A stretch of DNA of 64,000 nt from Gnetum montanum (GCA_015680685.1 MNCI01006016.1:214405-278404); one strand, 5' to 3'; positions 34,895 through 46,960 are shown, counted from the first letter of the stretch. The notes: generated by a model from the sequence alone, not told the origin. Numbers and translations: made by a program.

Positions 34895-35003
34895 TTGGTC
34901 AACGCTGGTCAACGAGTGCACACCCCTGCGTCAACGAGGCCCCATCGATGTAGTGACTGTGTATACATGGCCCTGTCAATGCAGCGCCTAACCCCTATAT
35001 ATA
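34895..35003 (+). promoter_or_regulatory. Internal, LTR-like promoter of element C upstream of the aORF
   Basis: It holds 'ggtcaacg', 'gcgtcaacg', 'ccatcgatg', 'gtatacatggccctgtcaatgcag', 'cgccta', and TATATATA at 34996-35003. The C LTR has GTCGAC, GTATAC, then 'tggccctgttt', 'atgcagccgccta' (3' LTR) and TATAAATA with nearly the same spacing. The resemblance extends over about 40 bases next to the TATA box, so it looks homologous to the U3, not merely similar in composition. Confidence 0.6.
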
Positions 35004-35138
35004 CCCCATCACACTTTACCATTTTTCATCATTTGGAGCCCAAATTGAGGGGAGTTTTTGCCATTTTTTCTGCCTAACCTTTCCCAATGCACCTACATTC
35101 TATCGCAAGTCCTCATCAATCGATCCTTGCCCTTTTAC

Positions 35139-35139
35139 N
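35139..35139. other. Single undetermined base (N)
   Basis: An isolated N within the leader between the internal TATA and the aORF of element C. No duplicated flank is seen here, unlike 10867. Confidence 0.9.
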
Positions 35140-35204
35140 CAAATTGAGAAAGTGTATACAGACCATCTTAAGCTACTTATGAATGGTCTAATGGAAGGTT
35201 ATGT

Positions 35205-35217
35205 TTGATTGCAGATG
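35205..35217 (+). other. Conserved splice-acceptor-like string at the aORF start of element C
   Basis: 'tttgattgcag' runs directly into ATG at 35215-35217. The same GATTGYAG-ATG occurs in B (15259-15269) and F (58878-58868, minus), and GATTGTAG without the ATG in D (49725-49732). Confidence 0.6.
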
Positions 35218-37809
35218 GCACCCAAACCAAGGCATCTAAGGGACGAAAGACCATCACAACCAAGGGATAAGTGCCCATTCATGAGAAGGGGACGAGGTGT
35301 GCAACTGCTAGAGCATGTGAAGGGCTCTCATGCAACAGGGCCCTTCCGTGAAATACCTAATGTGGAATCGGTTCATCAGATTCCTGAAGAGGAGATTCCT
35401 GATGAGCAATCGCTTGGGGATGAGACCCCTTGGATGGCACCAAGGCTTGAGGTCACCCTGACCCAAGCCTACCTTGATGCTATCATGCCATGAGAGCTGC
35501 AACAGACGGTCCTCCAAGAGCTAAATTTTGGACCATTCCTCGAGAACGCGCCAAAAGACATGAGGCTCCAACTACAAAACTCTCCGATGTGGCCAATCAT
35601 CACAACCAGTGGTGAATGGTACTTAGGAGAAACTTATCTCTTCTGGATGAATTGGCAACTAGAGTCTAGAGTAAGAATCAAAGACATTTATGTCTCTTAC
35701 TCTTTGGAGGTGATAGTGTAGGCTCTGGGTTTGCCTGAAACTGGGGTAGATGTGGTAGAAATTCCAAAATAGGCCAATCCATAGGTTAAGGTGTAGTGGA
35801 CCCAACGGTGCTATGGGAAGAGCACAAGGAATTCGGCTCCCTAACCACGGCGGAGAGAGTGTACTCCAAAATCGCGTCTTACCACCTAAACCCAACAGTA
35901 AGACCCAGCAAAATCACAACCTTCTCTGCTCGTGCATGTGCTGCCTTGAGTGGGAAATTTCCCATGAGTCTTCCATAACTATTTTTTTTGGAGATTGAAA
36001 AAGGTTCGCTGAGAATGAACATGGAAGATGAGCTCTCCCATTTCCTTGCCTAATCCAAAAATTATGCAAATGGGCAGGGATAGCACGAAATTCCAACGAT
36101 GTAATCTGACGCACCCTAATTGCCTTGTGGCGAGAGATGATGAAAGAAAAAACTCCTACGGCCACACAGATAGAGGAAGAGTAGCAACCACCTCCACCAC
36201 CTACACAAACAATGTAGTCAAGCTCGCACACAACAGCAGAATACATTCACGAGATCCAGAAGATGCTCTCGAGCCAACAAGAGCAATCCGGTAGGACTAG
36301 TGGAGGAGAAGACCCTTCGGTATATCAGCCTGCCATGAGCCACCTGGAGCAAGTGGCTCAATCAATTAGCTTGCTTGGAAGGGTAGGACCAATATTCTCC
36401 ACCACTCGAGCACAAGTTTCAACTAGAACAGATTCAAGCATCTTAGATGTATCAACATCAACCCAATAGTTATTCCCTGAAATCTCAGAGAATGCTGCTA
36501 CCTTCTCAATCCACTTGGAAGATGGTGAAGGGGTGACAGTCCTGTGATGTAGCACCAGGGACAAGAAGTTGCGGCCGAAGTGGTTGTTGACACAATGGCT
36601 ATGGCTCTTAATGCACCAATAGCACTTGTACCAAACATTCATGGACTACAATATGTACAAGTGTCTGCTAGAACTTTGCGTAGCCATATTGATGTAGCCC
36701 AACATAAAGAGTTGTTGGACCCATTGATGGGAACTGGGCAACCGCTTCCAGATGTTTTCAACCTTCTGGACAACATTACTAGAACCCAATCGGAGCTGCT
36801 CTCAGCAAGGGGTAAGAGCCTTGTTTTGGAAGGACAACTTGAAGCTGCTCAAGTCTCTTGTCAGTGCTTGACAACTGAGGTGGCCCAATTAAGAGCCCAG
36901 CTTGCCGATCCAGCCATCCTCAACCGCGAAATCACAAAAGATGAAGCTTTTCAACAACTTTAGCTTAAACTTCAGGTTGTTGAGGATGTGCGAGAGACAA
37001 CGATCCTTGACAAGTTCATAGTAGACGCCCGAGCATATCACATAGAAAAGGACTTGGCGGAGGTTTGGGAGGAGAACGTACGGTTGACTGTGGAGGTTCA
37101 TCGCCTGCGCAATGTTGGTGCAGAGAACGAACACATGAAAACTTTCATCCACCAACAGCAAGAGGAGCTAGCCAGGGTGAACACTAACATAACAAGGTTG
37201 GCTACTAAAAATCGAAATCTATCAATGGAGGAGGTTCGAGCATTGCAACAAAAGTCTGCAATCGAAATTGCCGCTTGGAAGAACGAGGCCCTAAAATTTG
37301 AAAAAGTTAAAAATCATTATAGGGACCAAGTGGGATTGCAGAAGGAGGTAAATAAGAAGCATATTCAAGTCGCCAAAGCCAAGATGAACCAAGCACTCTA
37401 GTAGCTCTGAGAAGGAGGCGATGTATGGCGTTCTATCTTTGATGGGTTGAACGCCTATAACAAAGTAGAAATCCACCTAAAGGAGCTACAAATTGAGAAG
37501 ATGAAAAAATACATGGAGTTGACCAACCTTCAATATGTAAACCTGGCTATGCTCATAGCCGAGAGACCACAGTCAAAGTTAGAAAAGCAAGTGGCTACCT
37601 CGTATTCCCTACACGAGGGAGAGTTCCAGGTGCACAAGGCAACAAAACAAAAGCTGGCAACAGCAAATGCAGAACTCAAGGTCCTTCACCAAAGCTTTGA
37701 AGGACAACGTACAGTCACAGAGGACTTGGTCCAAAGAATGAATGACTACCAGCAACTGCAAGCATCAATCCAAGTGTTCGACGTCGAACGCAAGCAGTTT
37801 GCAGCCTAG
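35215..37809 (+). pseudogene. Element C accessory ORF (aORF), best-preserved copy
   Basis: Starts MAPKPRHLRDERPSQPRDK at 35215. The N-terminal domain (to about 35790) includes LQNSPMWPIITTSGEWYLG and a LEVIV-ALGLPETG-like segment, resembling plant-transposon/PMD-type domains. A low-complexity middle (about 35800-36570) is followed by long open stretches 36580-36963, 36988-37401 and 37447-37809. These are almost continuous coiled coil: VFNLLDNITRTQSELLSARG, NRNLSMEEVRALQQKSAIE, KYMELTNLQYVNLAML and VFDVERKQFAA. Stops separate the pieces but few indels are apparent in the C-terminal 1.2 kb. No enzymatic motif or membrane segment is seen. Known Tat-lineage elements carry extra ORFs of unclear function; whether this one is homologous to them is untested. 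Confidence 0.8.
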
Positions 37810-38310
37810 TTTGTCAACTTAAAAGAACTCTTTTAGGTGTTGCCATGCCGTTGGGAAGTTCTAGTTTCAACACACATTGGAGAAGCTACCTAGATCGTGA
37901 ACGATCCCAGAAGCAAAGAAAAAAAGATGAGGGCTCTCTTGGAGGCTTTTTGACTGCCTCTAGAAGTTGCAGCTTTCGCAGGGCAACCATCATTCGCGCC
38001 ACCACCAACGCATGGGCCAGAGGCTGGAGAAGGTCCATCAGAACCACCGCCCCCAGGGCTGTTGTGATCTTCTCTAGCAATTTTGTGCATCATCCTACAT
38101 AATATAGGCTCCAAGACTAGCAAGGTGTTCAATTTTATCTCTGAACACCGCCATTTTTTGTAATTTGTCCTCCCCTGTAACTCGGGCACTTGGTCAAATT
38201 CATGTTGTGTCATGTGTGTGTCATGTATGTGTTTTAGTTATGTGTGTTGTAAATAAGAATCCATACCTTCCAAATTGTAAAGTAACTCGAGGATGATTTT
38301 TTGCTCAGTC

Positions 38311-38319
38311 GTGAGGGTA
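38311..38319 (+). other. Polypurine tract of element C
   Basis: GTGAGGGTA immediately precedes the 3' LTR; B and D have GTGGGGGTA and GTGGGGATA, and F has GTGAGGGTA on the minus strand. It would prime plus-strand DNA synthesis. Confidence 0.7.
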
Positions 38320-39218
38320 TGATGAAGTGTCATTAAGTCATGCGTCGACTGGGCCATGTATACACGGCCGCGTCGACGCGGGCCTGTTGACGTAGCCTTC
38401 CTACATTGATGTGGCCCCGTTTATGCAGCCGCCTATCTCAGCCTATAAATAAGAGGGCCTTCCGCCTCATTTAGGCATCTTTCAGTTAGTTGTAGTGAAG
38501 CTCTTGCAGTTTGTTCCCGCAGGAGATAGAATATTTTCCAAGTGCCCGCAGCAGGTGTAAGAAAAATGATCAGCTCTTTATTTGAGCGTTGATGTATTTG
38601 AGCCCATTGGCGTGATGGCAATAAAGACAAACTATTCAAGCATTCCTTACAGCATTTGGACTTAGCTATTTTATGCATTCAGTAGTTGAAGATATTTATG
38701 CTTTATTAGTTACATATTAATTACTTAAGTTTTTATTATTATTATTTTAATCACTATTGTTCATTCATAGTTCGTAAAGGCCATAAGTACGACCATCTCG
38801 AATGTAAATCAAACACTTGGTAAACCTAGTGATGCTTAACATCTGGTAACCCAGAAGTGTTAAGTGATGCTCAGAACGTGCTCGGAAGATGGGATCGGAT
38901 ACTTATGCTAGGAATAGTTAGAGTATAAGCTAGGATAATTATAGATTAGATAATAGTTTATTCCTTAATATTCATACCTTAATTAGCTGCCAAAAGATAT
39001 GCAGAAAGATATAAAAATCATTAGCCTTAATCTTACTTAACCATCGTAATCAGAACTTCACAAGTGAGATTAGGAGGACAACAACCATTCTAACCCAGGG
39101 TTTCACTGGTTAGGGTCTGGTGTATGTTAAGTGCTTACAGTCTACGGAATTCAACCAAGTTGTGTGTGAATGCCCGTGATTCGCATGGTTGGGCGTAGGG
39201 GTACCTAGCCACTCATCA
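38320..39218 (+). repeat. 3' LTR of element C
   Basis: 899 bp, TGATGAAGTG to CCACTCATCA, closely similar to 26167-27079 apart from a short length difference in the U3 palindrome cluster and scattered CG-to-TG/CA changes. The high similarity makes C younger than B and E. Confidence 0.95.
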
Positions 39219-39743
39219 CCTACTAATTATTTTCTTGAGTATTTTTAATCATTTTATAGTTAGTAACTTCTACTTGACCATTGGCCTACAAGTGATAAGG
39301 AAATTCAAATTTGATAAGCTCCACAAGGTTTCAATAAGTTCTTGAAAATGTTTCTGGTAAATTATGTGCTATTATTCGAGATCAAGATTCAAGGAATACC
39401 AACCCTATGGAGTACCATATTTTGAAGGAAGTTCACTATAGTGATAGATAAACAATCTTTTACAGTAGCAGCTTCTACCCACTTTGTATAGTAGTCTACA
39501 CATATAATTTTTTATATGTTGTCATTGAAGATTAGGGAGATGGGGCCAACAAAGTTAATTCTCCACACATTGAAGGACTCCAATGGTTTTATTCATAGTT
39601 GTGGTTCCTCCATATGTAAGGACATAAATTTCTCACATTGGCATTTATCACAATAGTACATAAAGTATTGAGCATCATGAAATATGAAAAGTCAAAAATA
39701 ACCCACATGTAGTAGCATTGTTACAGTTCTCTTTCAAGCATAG
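39219..39743 (-). pseudogene. Element E integrase zinc finger and core
   Basis: Minus-strand reading: a CDKCQCEK cysteine pair, FNVWRINFVGPISL, DYYTKWVEAATV, then VGIP and ILISNNS, and NGQVEVTN. These are the HHCC end, the first catalytic segment (Asp replaced by Asn), the second (Asn again) and the third with Glu kept. It continues at 26166 on the other side of element C and at 50938 on the other side of element D. Confidence 0.75.
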
Positions 39744-40607
39744 TGATAAATTGTGTTTTTCAATGCTCCAATATTGAGGTGGCCATGATATTGGGTACAC
39801 GATATCGAGTACGTGATATTGCAGCCCAAGATGCGATATCATACATTCAATATCACAGGGTTACTCCTAGGACTATAAATATAGTGCCTAGGTGCACAAT
39901 TGGGAGTAAGTTTTTGGCAGTTAAGTAGCGAAACTCTTGCAGTTTGTCCATTTGAAAGTTAGAATATTTTCCAAATTCCCACAACAGGAGGTCTAAGTGT
40001 GAACGGATCTTTATTCAAACATTAATGTACCTAAGCACACCATTGTGTTGGCAATAAAGACAAACTCTTTGATTCATTCCTTGTAGTACTTGAGACTTTC
40101 TTTCTTATGCATTTATATATTATGCAATTTACGTAAATATTATTTATATAGAAGTTAATTTTGATCAATCAAGAAAATCATTAAAATACACAAGCATGAC
40201 CCCTTCGAGCATACATGTGACACTTGGTAGCTCAAAAACAATTAGCGTTTGATAGCCCGATAATGTTTGCACAAAGTTCAAGATGTGTCTGAGAAGTGGG
40301 AATAGTTACTTGTGTTAGGCCAAATTAGACTATAGTTTACTTAGCAATTAATCACTCTTACTTTTATTCTTGTTCTAGGTGAGTAATTCCATAAAAAACA
40401 CAAACTAATAAAAATATTATGCCTCAGTCACACTTAACCATACAATTAAATTTCACAAGTGGGACTGGAAAGACAACAAACGAATAACATGCATGCATTA
40501 TTTAGCTCTAGTGGACTTAGTAATTATAGTTTGCGAAATTTGACTAGATCTCATGTGAACGCCTATGATTTATATGGTTGGACGTAGGGATACCTTGTCG
40601 CTCATCA
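39744..40607 (+). repeat. 5' LTR of element D
   Basis: 864 bp, TGATAAATTG to GCTCATCA. The U3 has clustered GATATC/GATATT palindromes (39775-39860), TATAAATA at 39874-39881, and AATAAAG near 40055. Its 3' partner is 50084-50932. Confidence 0.95.
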
Positions 40608-40608
40608 T

Positions 40609-40626
40609 TGACATCGTTGCTGGGGA
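40609..40626 (+). other. Primer binding site of element D (tRNA-Asp type, decayed)
   Basis: TGACATCGTTGCTGGGGA keeps one CG lost in B and C, but again differs from the tRNA-Asp complement only by C-to-T/G-to-A changes. Confidence 0.7.
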
Positions 40627-40772
40627 CTGTAGTTCTTCATGCGTTATCTAAACCCAATAAAACTTAGTAACCTCATTGTTCAAACCCTAAAAGTCAAATC
40701 TTACAAAAACAAAAACTATCATAATTAAATTAAACCTCAACTACACACTATTTACAATTTTATTAACATAAA

Positions 40773-43080
40773 ATGTCTTCTTCTCACAGAAGCCTATCTC
40801 TACCCAAGGCAGTTCAAGTGCCTCAGTAATACCGAGTGGTATATGCTCATCTCGATGAGTATGTACTAGACCTTACCTTCATCTTGCATCAAGATGAACT
40901 AATATGGTGACGCAATATGGAAGGCAACATTATGTTACCACCTGACTAATCTATTCTAGCAATGCTCCAGCTAATGCTCATGCAACACAGGCTTTAACAT
41001 CTCCATCAAAAATATGAGATGGGAGATCCCAACTCAAGGGATTATCATTCCACTAAAGTGCAAAGATTAAGGGATCGGCAGCTGGAGCACCAAAACAAGC
41101 TTGTGAAGGGCAAGGTGCCAAATATCTTTCCACCTCCACTTAGCCTAATTGATGAAGGTGATCACTTCTTTAGTGATTCTCCTCTCTTTAACTTTTTTCA
41201 AGGAGCCCTCAACCAAAATGTACAATCCACAATCCATAATCTAGTTCTGGTCAAAATGAATCCAATGAAAAAAATGGATCTAGAGAAGCAAGTCAAGAAA
41301 AGGGGGATAAAGAAGATCATGATCGCTATAGTGGTCATGAGCATCGAAGGAAGGATGATAGGCATCAGGCAGAGCAAGTTCCCCTTCTTCTTCCCCTTCA
41401 TCATCATCATCTTCTTCTTCTTCATCTGGTTCAAATCCTAGCCGCAGAAGAAATAACCATGATGGATGTGATCGACAGGACCAAAACAACAAAAGGGACC
41501 ATCAGGATAGTCGTGATTGAAGACATGGGTAATCCAGAGAGGTCCATCATCAAGAAAGAAGGGCCAGTAGAGAACATCGTACGCACCACCATCATGGCCT
41601 TGATGAACCTCTACTTGCTACTTGGGGCATGTTGAATATTGCAAAGGCTATGAGGATTCCAACAAGGCATGTGAAGGACAGCAAAATAAAGAGGCTAGAT
41701 ATGAACAATATTCCTTGATTCGAGGGAGGATATGATGCTAATACACAAAATCATCTCTAGGCCTTCTAAGATGCATGTGCCTTGCAGAATATTGAGAATG
41801 AATGGCAAAAGCTAAAATTATTTTCAAGGACACTCATAAAGGAAGTAAATGACAAATATTAAACATACTCTCAAGTATCCAATCTAATAAAACAAATTCA
41901 AGGGTGGAAATAAGGGAATCATAAGCCCTTAGATGTTGCTATTAGCCGATACTACTCTCTGTTGCATAGGTGTCCCAACCATGGATACTCGCAACTTAAT
42001 CAGCTTCGCCATATCATAGACAGGTTGCAATCTGAAACTAAGAAAACCCTCACTCTCTATGCCCAAGGGAGATTGATAGAGTTGAGCATCCATCAGATTC
42101 AAAAATTAATTGAGCAGGTAGCCAAGGAGGAGGAAGAACTAAGGAAACGTGAAAGTGTAGAAAAATACAACAGGGATCCTTCTATTCAACAAAAGGAGAT
42201 TTGATTTTGTGACAATGAGAATGAATTTGCCAAAGATGAAGTGGTTAATCAAAAAACCTTGCCATTCCAAAAATTGCAATCAGAAATTACAGCTAAGGTT
42301 GATCAATTATGGGACTCCATGGATAATAAGTTTCAAGCTGTCTTAAAAATTGTTGAAGATTCCAAGGAGCAAAGTGGTGAGCATGAGTGTTGGAGGCATA
42401 AGGAGGCTGAACGTGCCATATCTATGAGTAAAGGTAAAATGGCTGCAATAGAGATGGCTACAAATAGCAACTCAAATGATGATAGTGGGTGTGATGCCTG
42501 CCAGTAGGAACATCCTAAGGGATGTCTTCTAGTTGTATCACAATTGTAGGAATCTAGGGTGCATGCCTTACATCCGTGATTTGCACAAAGGAAAATGCCC
42601 AAAAGATTGTCTTATCCATAAGGCAATCCTGGATAGTTCCATCAACCACAACAATACTATCTAAGTGGAACTCCTCCACAACCCTATAAATTGTACCAAC
42701 AATGGCAACAACCACAATTGTGGCATTGCCACATCCAAGACAGCAATACCCTTATTAGCAACTAGATCCCTATGGTTATTATGTTTAGGAACCTTCATCT
42801 CTAAGGGACTCCTCTGGTCATGTTGCTACTTACCAACCTCACCACTACCCTCCTAAAACATACCAATCACCCTATCCAAGGAGGGATGCCACCTACTACC
42901 CTCATGCACCTCCTAGTCCTACATCTATCCCTCCACCTCCTGCACAACTACCACCTTCTCCATCCATGTAGGGTGAATTGTTTGCACAACCATAGCAAGG
43001 GAATGCTATGAGGGTAGTTAATCTGCAATCAATTAATCCATAAAGCAGGTTGAAACCATGAACAAAGAAAAGATCCTTCT
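40773..43080 (+). pseudogene. Element D gag, decayed
   Basis: ATGTCTTCTTCTCACAG (40773) matches the leader of C. The capsid-type region (41680-42200) reads NIP-FEGGYDANTQ, WQKLKLFSRTLIKE, then RYYSLLHRCPNHGYSQLNQL and IIDRLQSETKKTLTLYAQG. About 69 bases (23 codons) present in C between LIKE and NDKY are missing here, an in-frame deletion. A charged segment (42121-42370) leads to the zinc-binding motif CDACQ-EHPKGC near 42492, then a P/Q-rich tail. Stops are common. Confidence 0.85.
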
Positions 43081-43249
43081 TTTGACCTCACAGTCCACCA
43101 AAGTCCTCAAACACATCAGTGGTTGGTAATCCTACTCCTTCAACTTCCTTTATTTCCTCTTTATATGAGTCCCCCTCAAACCAAAATCCTTCTCAAATCC
43201 ATACTGTAATGCTAACACATGTTGTATCTAATTGGATTCGAGTTGGTAA

Positions 43250-43930
43250 CTTGCCTAGAAAATTAGCTGATTCCAAGAGTCCCCTAGTTTACTTGTAAAT
43301 TATTGGGAATGAGCCTTGTAAAGCTCTTTTTGACTCTAGTTTCAGTGTTAATTTGATCTTACATGAGATGTACACAATGTGGAACCTTCCTCCCTTAAAG
43401 AAGAGCAACATTTGGTTAGAACTAGCAAACTAGTCCATCACTATTCCATTGGAACTAGTTGAGGATATCGTCACCACCATTTGTGGATGGTCATATCCCA
43501 CTAATTTCCTAGTAATCAAAGTGGAGAACTGCAAGGGGGACTTTCCAATTATTATGGAAAGTGTGTGGCTAAGTACTGTTGATGCCAAAATGGGCATTAG
43601 AGATCGTTTCTTAGAGATATCAAAAGAAAATGAATTTGGAAAGATCAAGTAGAAGAGAGTTCCATGTATCATGTATAATGATTTAGGGTGCCATTGTGTG
43701 CAGAAGTTATGGTCAGTAAAGCAAACATCTATCTCTGCATGCAAGCAATGTTCACCAGAAGCTAATATCTAGAGATGTCTGTATGTAGTAGCTACAAAAC
43801 AAGAAGGCACCCAATGACTGAAAGTTGATTCTAGTAGCAATACATTATGCATGGAACCTACTGAGGGCCTAACATACGAATATGTTGCAAGTATGGATGA
43901 ACTCAAGTAAGTTCATCACTAGCTCTTCGA
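43250..43930 (+). pseudogene. Element D aspartic protease, decayed
   Basis: The active-site equivalent is FDSSFSVNLIL (Asp at 43332-43334): the Asp is kept but the Gly of DSG is Ser (AGT). It continues NLPPLKKSNIWLELAN, VEDIVTTICGWSYPTNFL and FPIIMESVWLSTVDAKMG. C has N-S-G at the same place, so the two copies lost the motif independently. Confidence 0.75.
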
Positions 43931-43961
43931 AGGAGAAAATGATGATGTCAATTAGAATGAG

Positions 43962-44964
43962 ATGGAAATTCCTGACAATTCTAAACAAGAGCCCCTTGAA
44001 TTGAAGACACTACTAACTGGAATGGAGTATGTATTTTTGAAAAATGGGAGGTTGGTTATCATTAACACTAAGCTTGCTACTGATCAGAAGAGAAAGTTCA
44101 TAAAAGTTATGGAAAAAATGTCAACAACCTTCACTTGGTCATATTCCAAACTCATTGGGATAGATCCAAGAATATGCCAGCACCAAATATACATTGACCC
44201 CGCGGTCAAGCTGAAACAACAGCCGCAGCAGCATTTAAATATCAAGTTAATGCAGATTGTGAAAGAGAAGATTGAATAACTCCTCAAAATAAGATTCATC
44301 TACCCTATCATAGATAGTGAGTGGGTCAGTCCACTCATGATCATACCAAACAAAGGAGGCAAATGACAGGTGTGCATTTACGTTTGGTTGCTCAATAGGG
44401 CAACTTTCAAGGATCATTTTCTGTTATCTTTCATTGACCAAGTGTTGGACACCATTTTGGGGCATAGCTATTATAGCTTTCTAGATGGTTATAGTGGCTA
44501 TAACCAAATCTAGATTGCACCAGAAGACTAGATAAAGATAACTTTCACAAGCCCTTCGGGGACCTTTGCTTATCATCAAATGCCATTTGGTCTAGCCACA
44601 TTTCAATGATTAGTTCTCAGCATTTTTCAACAACAAATTAGTAGGGGAGTCTTTATGGATGATTTTTCTACTTACAAAGCTATGTTTGAGCAAGCCCTAG
44701 ACTATCTTGAGCAGGTGTTAAAGAGATGTGTCAAACCAAACCTTTAGCTCAATTGGCAAAAGAGCCATCTTATGGTCCAAGAAGGCATAGTCTTGGGGCA
44801 TTACATTTCAAAAGTAGGAATTGAGGTGGACTCTGAAAAAATAAGGGTTATCCAAGGAATAACCCACCAACCTAAAAAAATCAAAGAAGTGTGATCATTC
44901 CTTGGTCATACTGGCTACTATCAGTGCTTCATCGAGAATTTTTCCAAAATTGCTAAGCCATTGG
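43962..44964 (+). pseudogene. Element D reverse transcriptase, decayed
   Basis: LELKTLLTGMEYVFLKNGRL (from 44004) leads to YPIIDSEWVSPLMIIPNKGG, then FLDGYSGYNQI, MPFGL (with a small deletion relative to C's FGLCNATTTF), FMDDFSTY (about 44651-44675), LGHYISKVGIEVDSEKI and SFLGHTGYYQCFI. The RT is interrupted downstream by solo LTR 5. Stops and one or more indels are present. Confidence 0.88.
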
Positions 44965-46397
44965 TGTAACGATGGAAAATGTCGACCATTGGAAACACCA
45001 ACAAAATTCCATGGTACATAGTTCTAACCCTGGATCTGTGCGAGGACTGTGCTAGAGAAAACGAATCCGAGGTGCCCTGAACAGTCTTGTCGATCAGACA
45101 GGGACTTATTTAATTAGTAAAAGGTTTGATAATAATTTCGATGACGAAATGCAGGTTCTTTATGAAGCGATGTAATGTTGTTACCCCAAAAATAATTGAA
45201 GATAATGCAAAAAATTTAGGTAAGATTGCCAAATCTGTGTAACTAGGATGCAAGAGATCAGGTTTGACAGATAATATGATCACAAGATCTGAGATTAAAT
45301 TTATGAAAACAATATGTTTGATACAATGACTTCAGGCAAACTTCGGTTTGGACGAAGCATATGCCAGTGACAAGAAAGTTATACAAAGATGAAACAAGAG
45401 AGGATCAATCTACCTTGATCTAGCCAATCTGGGTGCAAGAAAGTCAGATCCGTGGGAGAATATCCGGTAGCCAATTGTTTCTGATCAAGAATCCTTGTCA
45501 ATCACTTCTGGCGTTCTCACGATCGTTGATTCTCCTTTGCTCTTTTGACAGTCTTGAAAGAAAATTTTTTTGCCCCCCTTGATCTTTGTCAACTGGAGCA
45601 TTTATAAGGTTAAGATCAGGAGAGAAACACGGTTTAAGTGACACATGTCCTGCACTCATAAAATGTCGTTGACTCAATGTGTTGTCATTGAAGCTTACGA
45701 TGCTATGTTGCGTAGCTCGTCATAAACTACCCTCGTGTGGGCTTTGGCACCAGATTGTCTTTTGATTACGCTATAATATGCTGGAGAGCGTATTGTGGTG
45801 TATGATGTGCTTGTCGTTACTTGAATTACACTGCATTACATTAAATTACGCATAGTAGCGTAATTTAGCGTAAAATGACGAAATTGCAAAAGTTAAAGTG
45901 TTGTTGCCTCGCTTCCTCTGTTTCTATCCTTTTCGGGGTTTTTACTACACTGCGCTGCGTAAAGCAGCATAATGGGCCCCTTAACCAAAAAAGAGAACTT
46001 GCTGAGATGCACTTTATACTACAAACTGTTGCTTAGGACTTGAGATTTTTGTCGGGCTGTCAAAGTCTTGTATGCTTGGCATCCTTGATGCTACGGTGGG
46101 CTGTCTTTGATATTACGCTGCACAATGTGACGTTACACTATGTAGCGTAATACAGCGTAATTTTCCAAAAGTTAATATTTTTGAAACAAATAACTTGCGA
46201 AGTTGGAAGCTTGGCCGTTGTGCATCCGTCGCTTTGCTCCATCCTCTAGAATTCACTTGTGTTGTGCTGCACAGCACGGTGGGACAGACCTTCAACTAAA
46301 AAGGAACTTGTCATGCCTCGCCTTATTACAACCCTTCGTCTAAGTCACCAGTTTTTTTACTAAATTGTCAAGGCCTCGAAATTTTCATGGTGTTTCA
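44965..46397 (+). mobile_element. Solo LTR 5 (TGTAACG family) inside the pol of element D
   Basis: 1433 bp from TGTAACGATG to GGTGTTTCA. The flanks are ATTGG (44960-44964) and GTTGG (46398-46402), a target duplication with one later change. Excision joins 'aagccattgg' to 'tagaattgac', restoring the KPLVELTKKDA frame seen in C. It matches solo LTR 3 (18231-19486) in both ends and in the 'agtcttgtcgatca' block. Its U3 has many short 'gcgtaat/acgcta' motifs (45720-46150), which replace the minisatellite of the other copy. Confidence 0.88.
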
Positions 46398-46960
46398 GTT
46401 GGTAGAATTGACAAAGAAGGATGCATTATTTTTCTAGACCCTTGCATGTGAAGCAATATTTCAACAATTGAACCAAAAACTTGTTGAAAACCCTATTCTT
46501 CAAGCACCAGATTGGTCCAGACCGTTTCATGTGATGATCGATGCATCAAATTATGCTTTGGGATTAATGCTTACACAAATGGATGATCAAAAATGTCCAT
46601 ATTACATTTGCTACGCCAGCTGGAGCATTGCAGGTGCACAACTAAACTATACCACCATAGAAAAGGAGTGGATGATAGTGGTGTTCGCCTTAGAGAAGTT
46701 TAGGCACTATGTGCCTAGTTACAAAGTGTTCATGCACACAGATCATAGTGCCATCTAATTTTTTATGAAAAAACCAACAGTGAGCCCCCGTGTCATATGG
46801 TGGCTCATGATTTTGTAGGAGTTTGATCTCACAATGGTAGATCAAAAAGGTGTGGAAAATATGATCATAGATCACTTATCGCAACTAAGATGGGACAACA
46901 AGGAAAAAGAAAGTCCTTTATCTAATCAATTCCTTGACGAATCTCTCCTTGCAAGGGCTA
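46398..46960 (+). pseudogene. Element D RNase H and tether, decayed
   Basis: After solo LTR 5 the reading resumes VELTKKDA, then QAPDWSRPFHVMIDASNYAL, EKEWMIVVFALEKFRHYV, HTDHSAI and EFDLTMVDQKGVENMIIDHL. These match the RNase H and tether of C position by position. Stops are at about 46757 and 46819. Confidence 0.88.

Larger units (their letters stand above)
26167..39218 (+). mobile_element. Element C: full-length Ty3/gypsy LTR retrotransposon with gag, pol and aORF
   Basis: 13,052 bp flanked by a perfect duplication CCTAC (26162-26166 and 39219-39223). Order: 5' LTR (26167-27079), primer site (27081-27098), gag, protease, RT, RNase H, integrase, noncoding spacer, internal promoter, aORF (35215-37809), purine tract and 3' LTR (38320-39218). 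It is inserted in the integrase of element E. Placement of integrase after RNase H makes it Ty3/gypsy. The tRNA-Asp-type primer site and the extra ORF downstream of pol point to the Tat/Athila branch. All genes contain stops, so it is dead. Confidence 0.95.
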
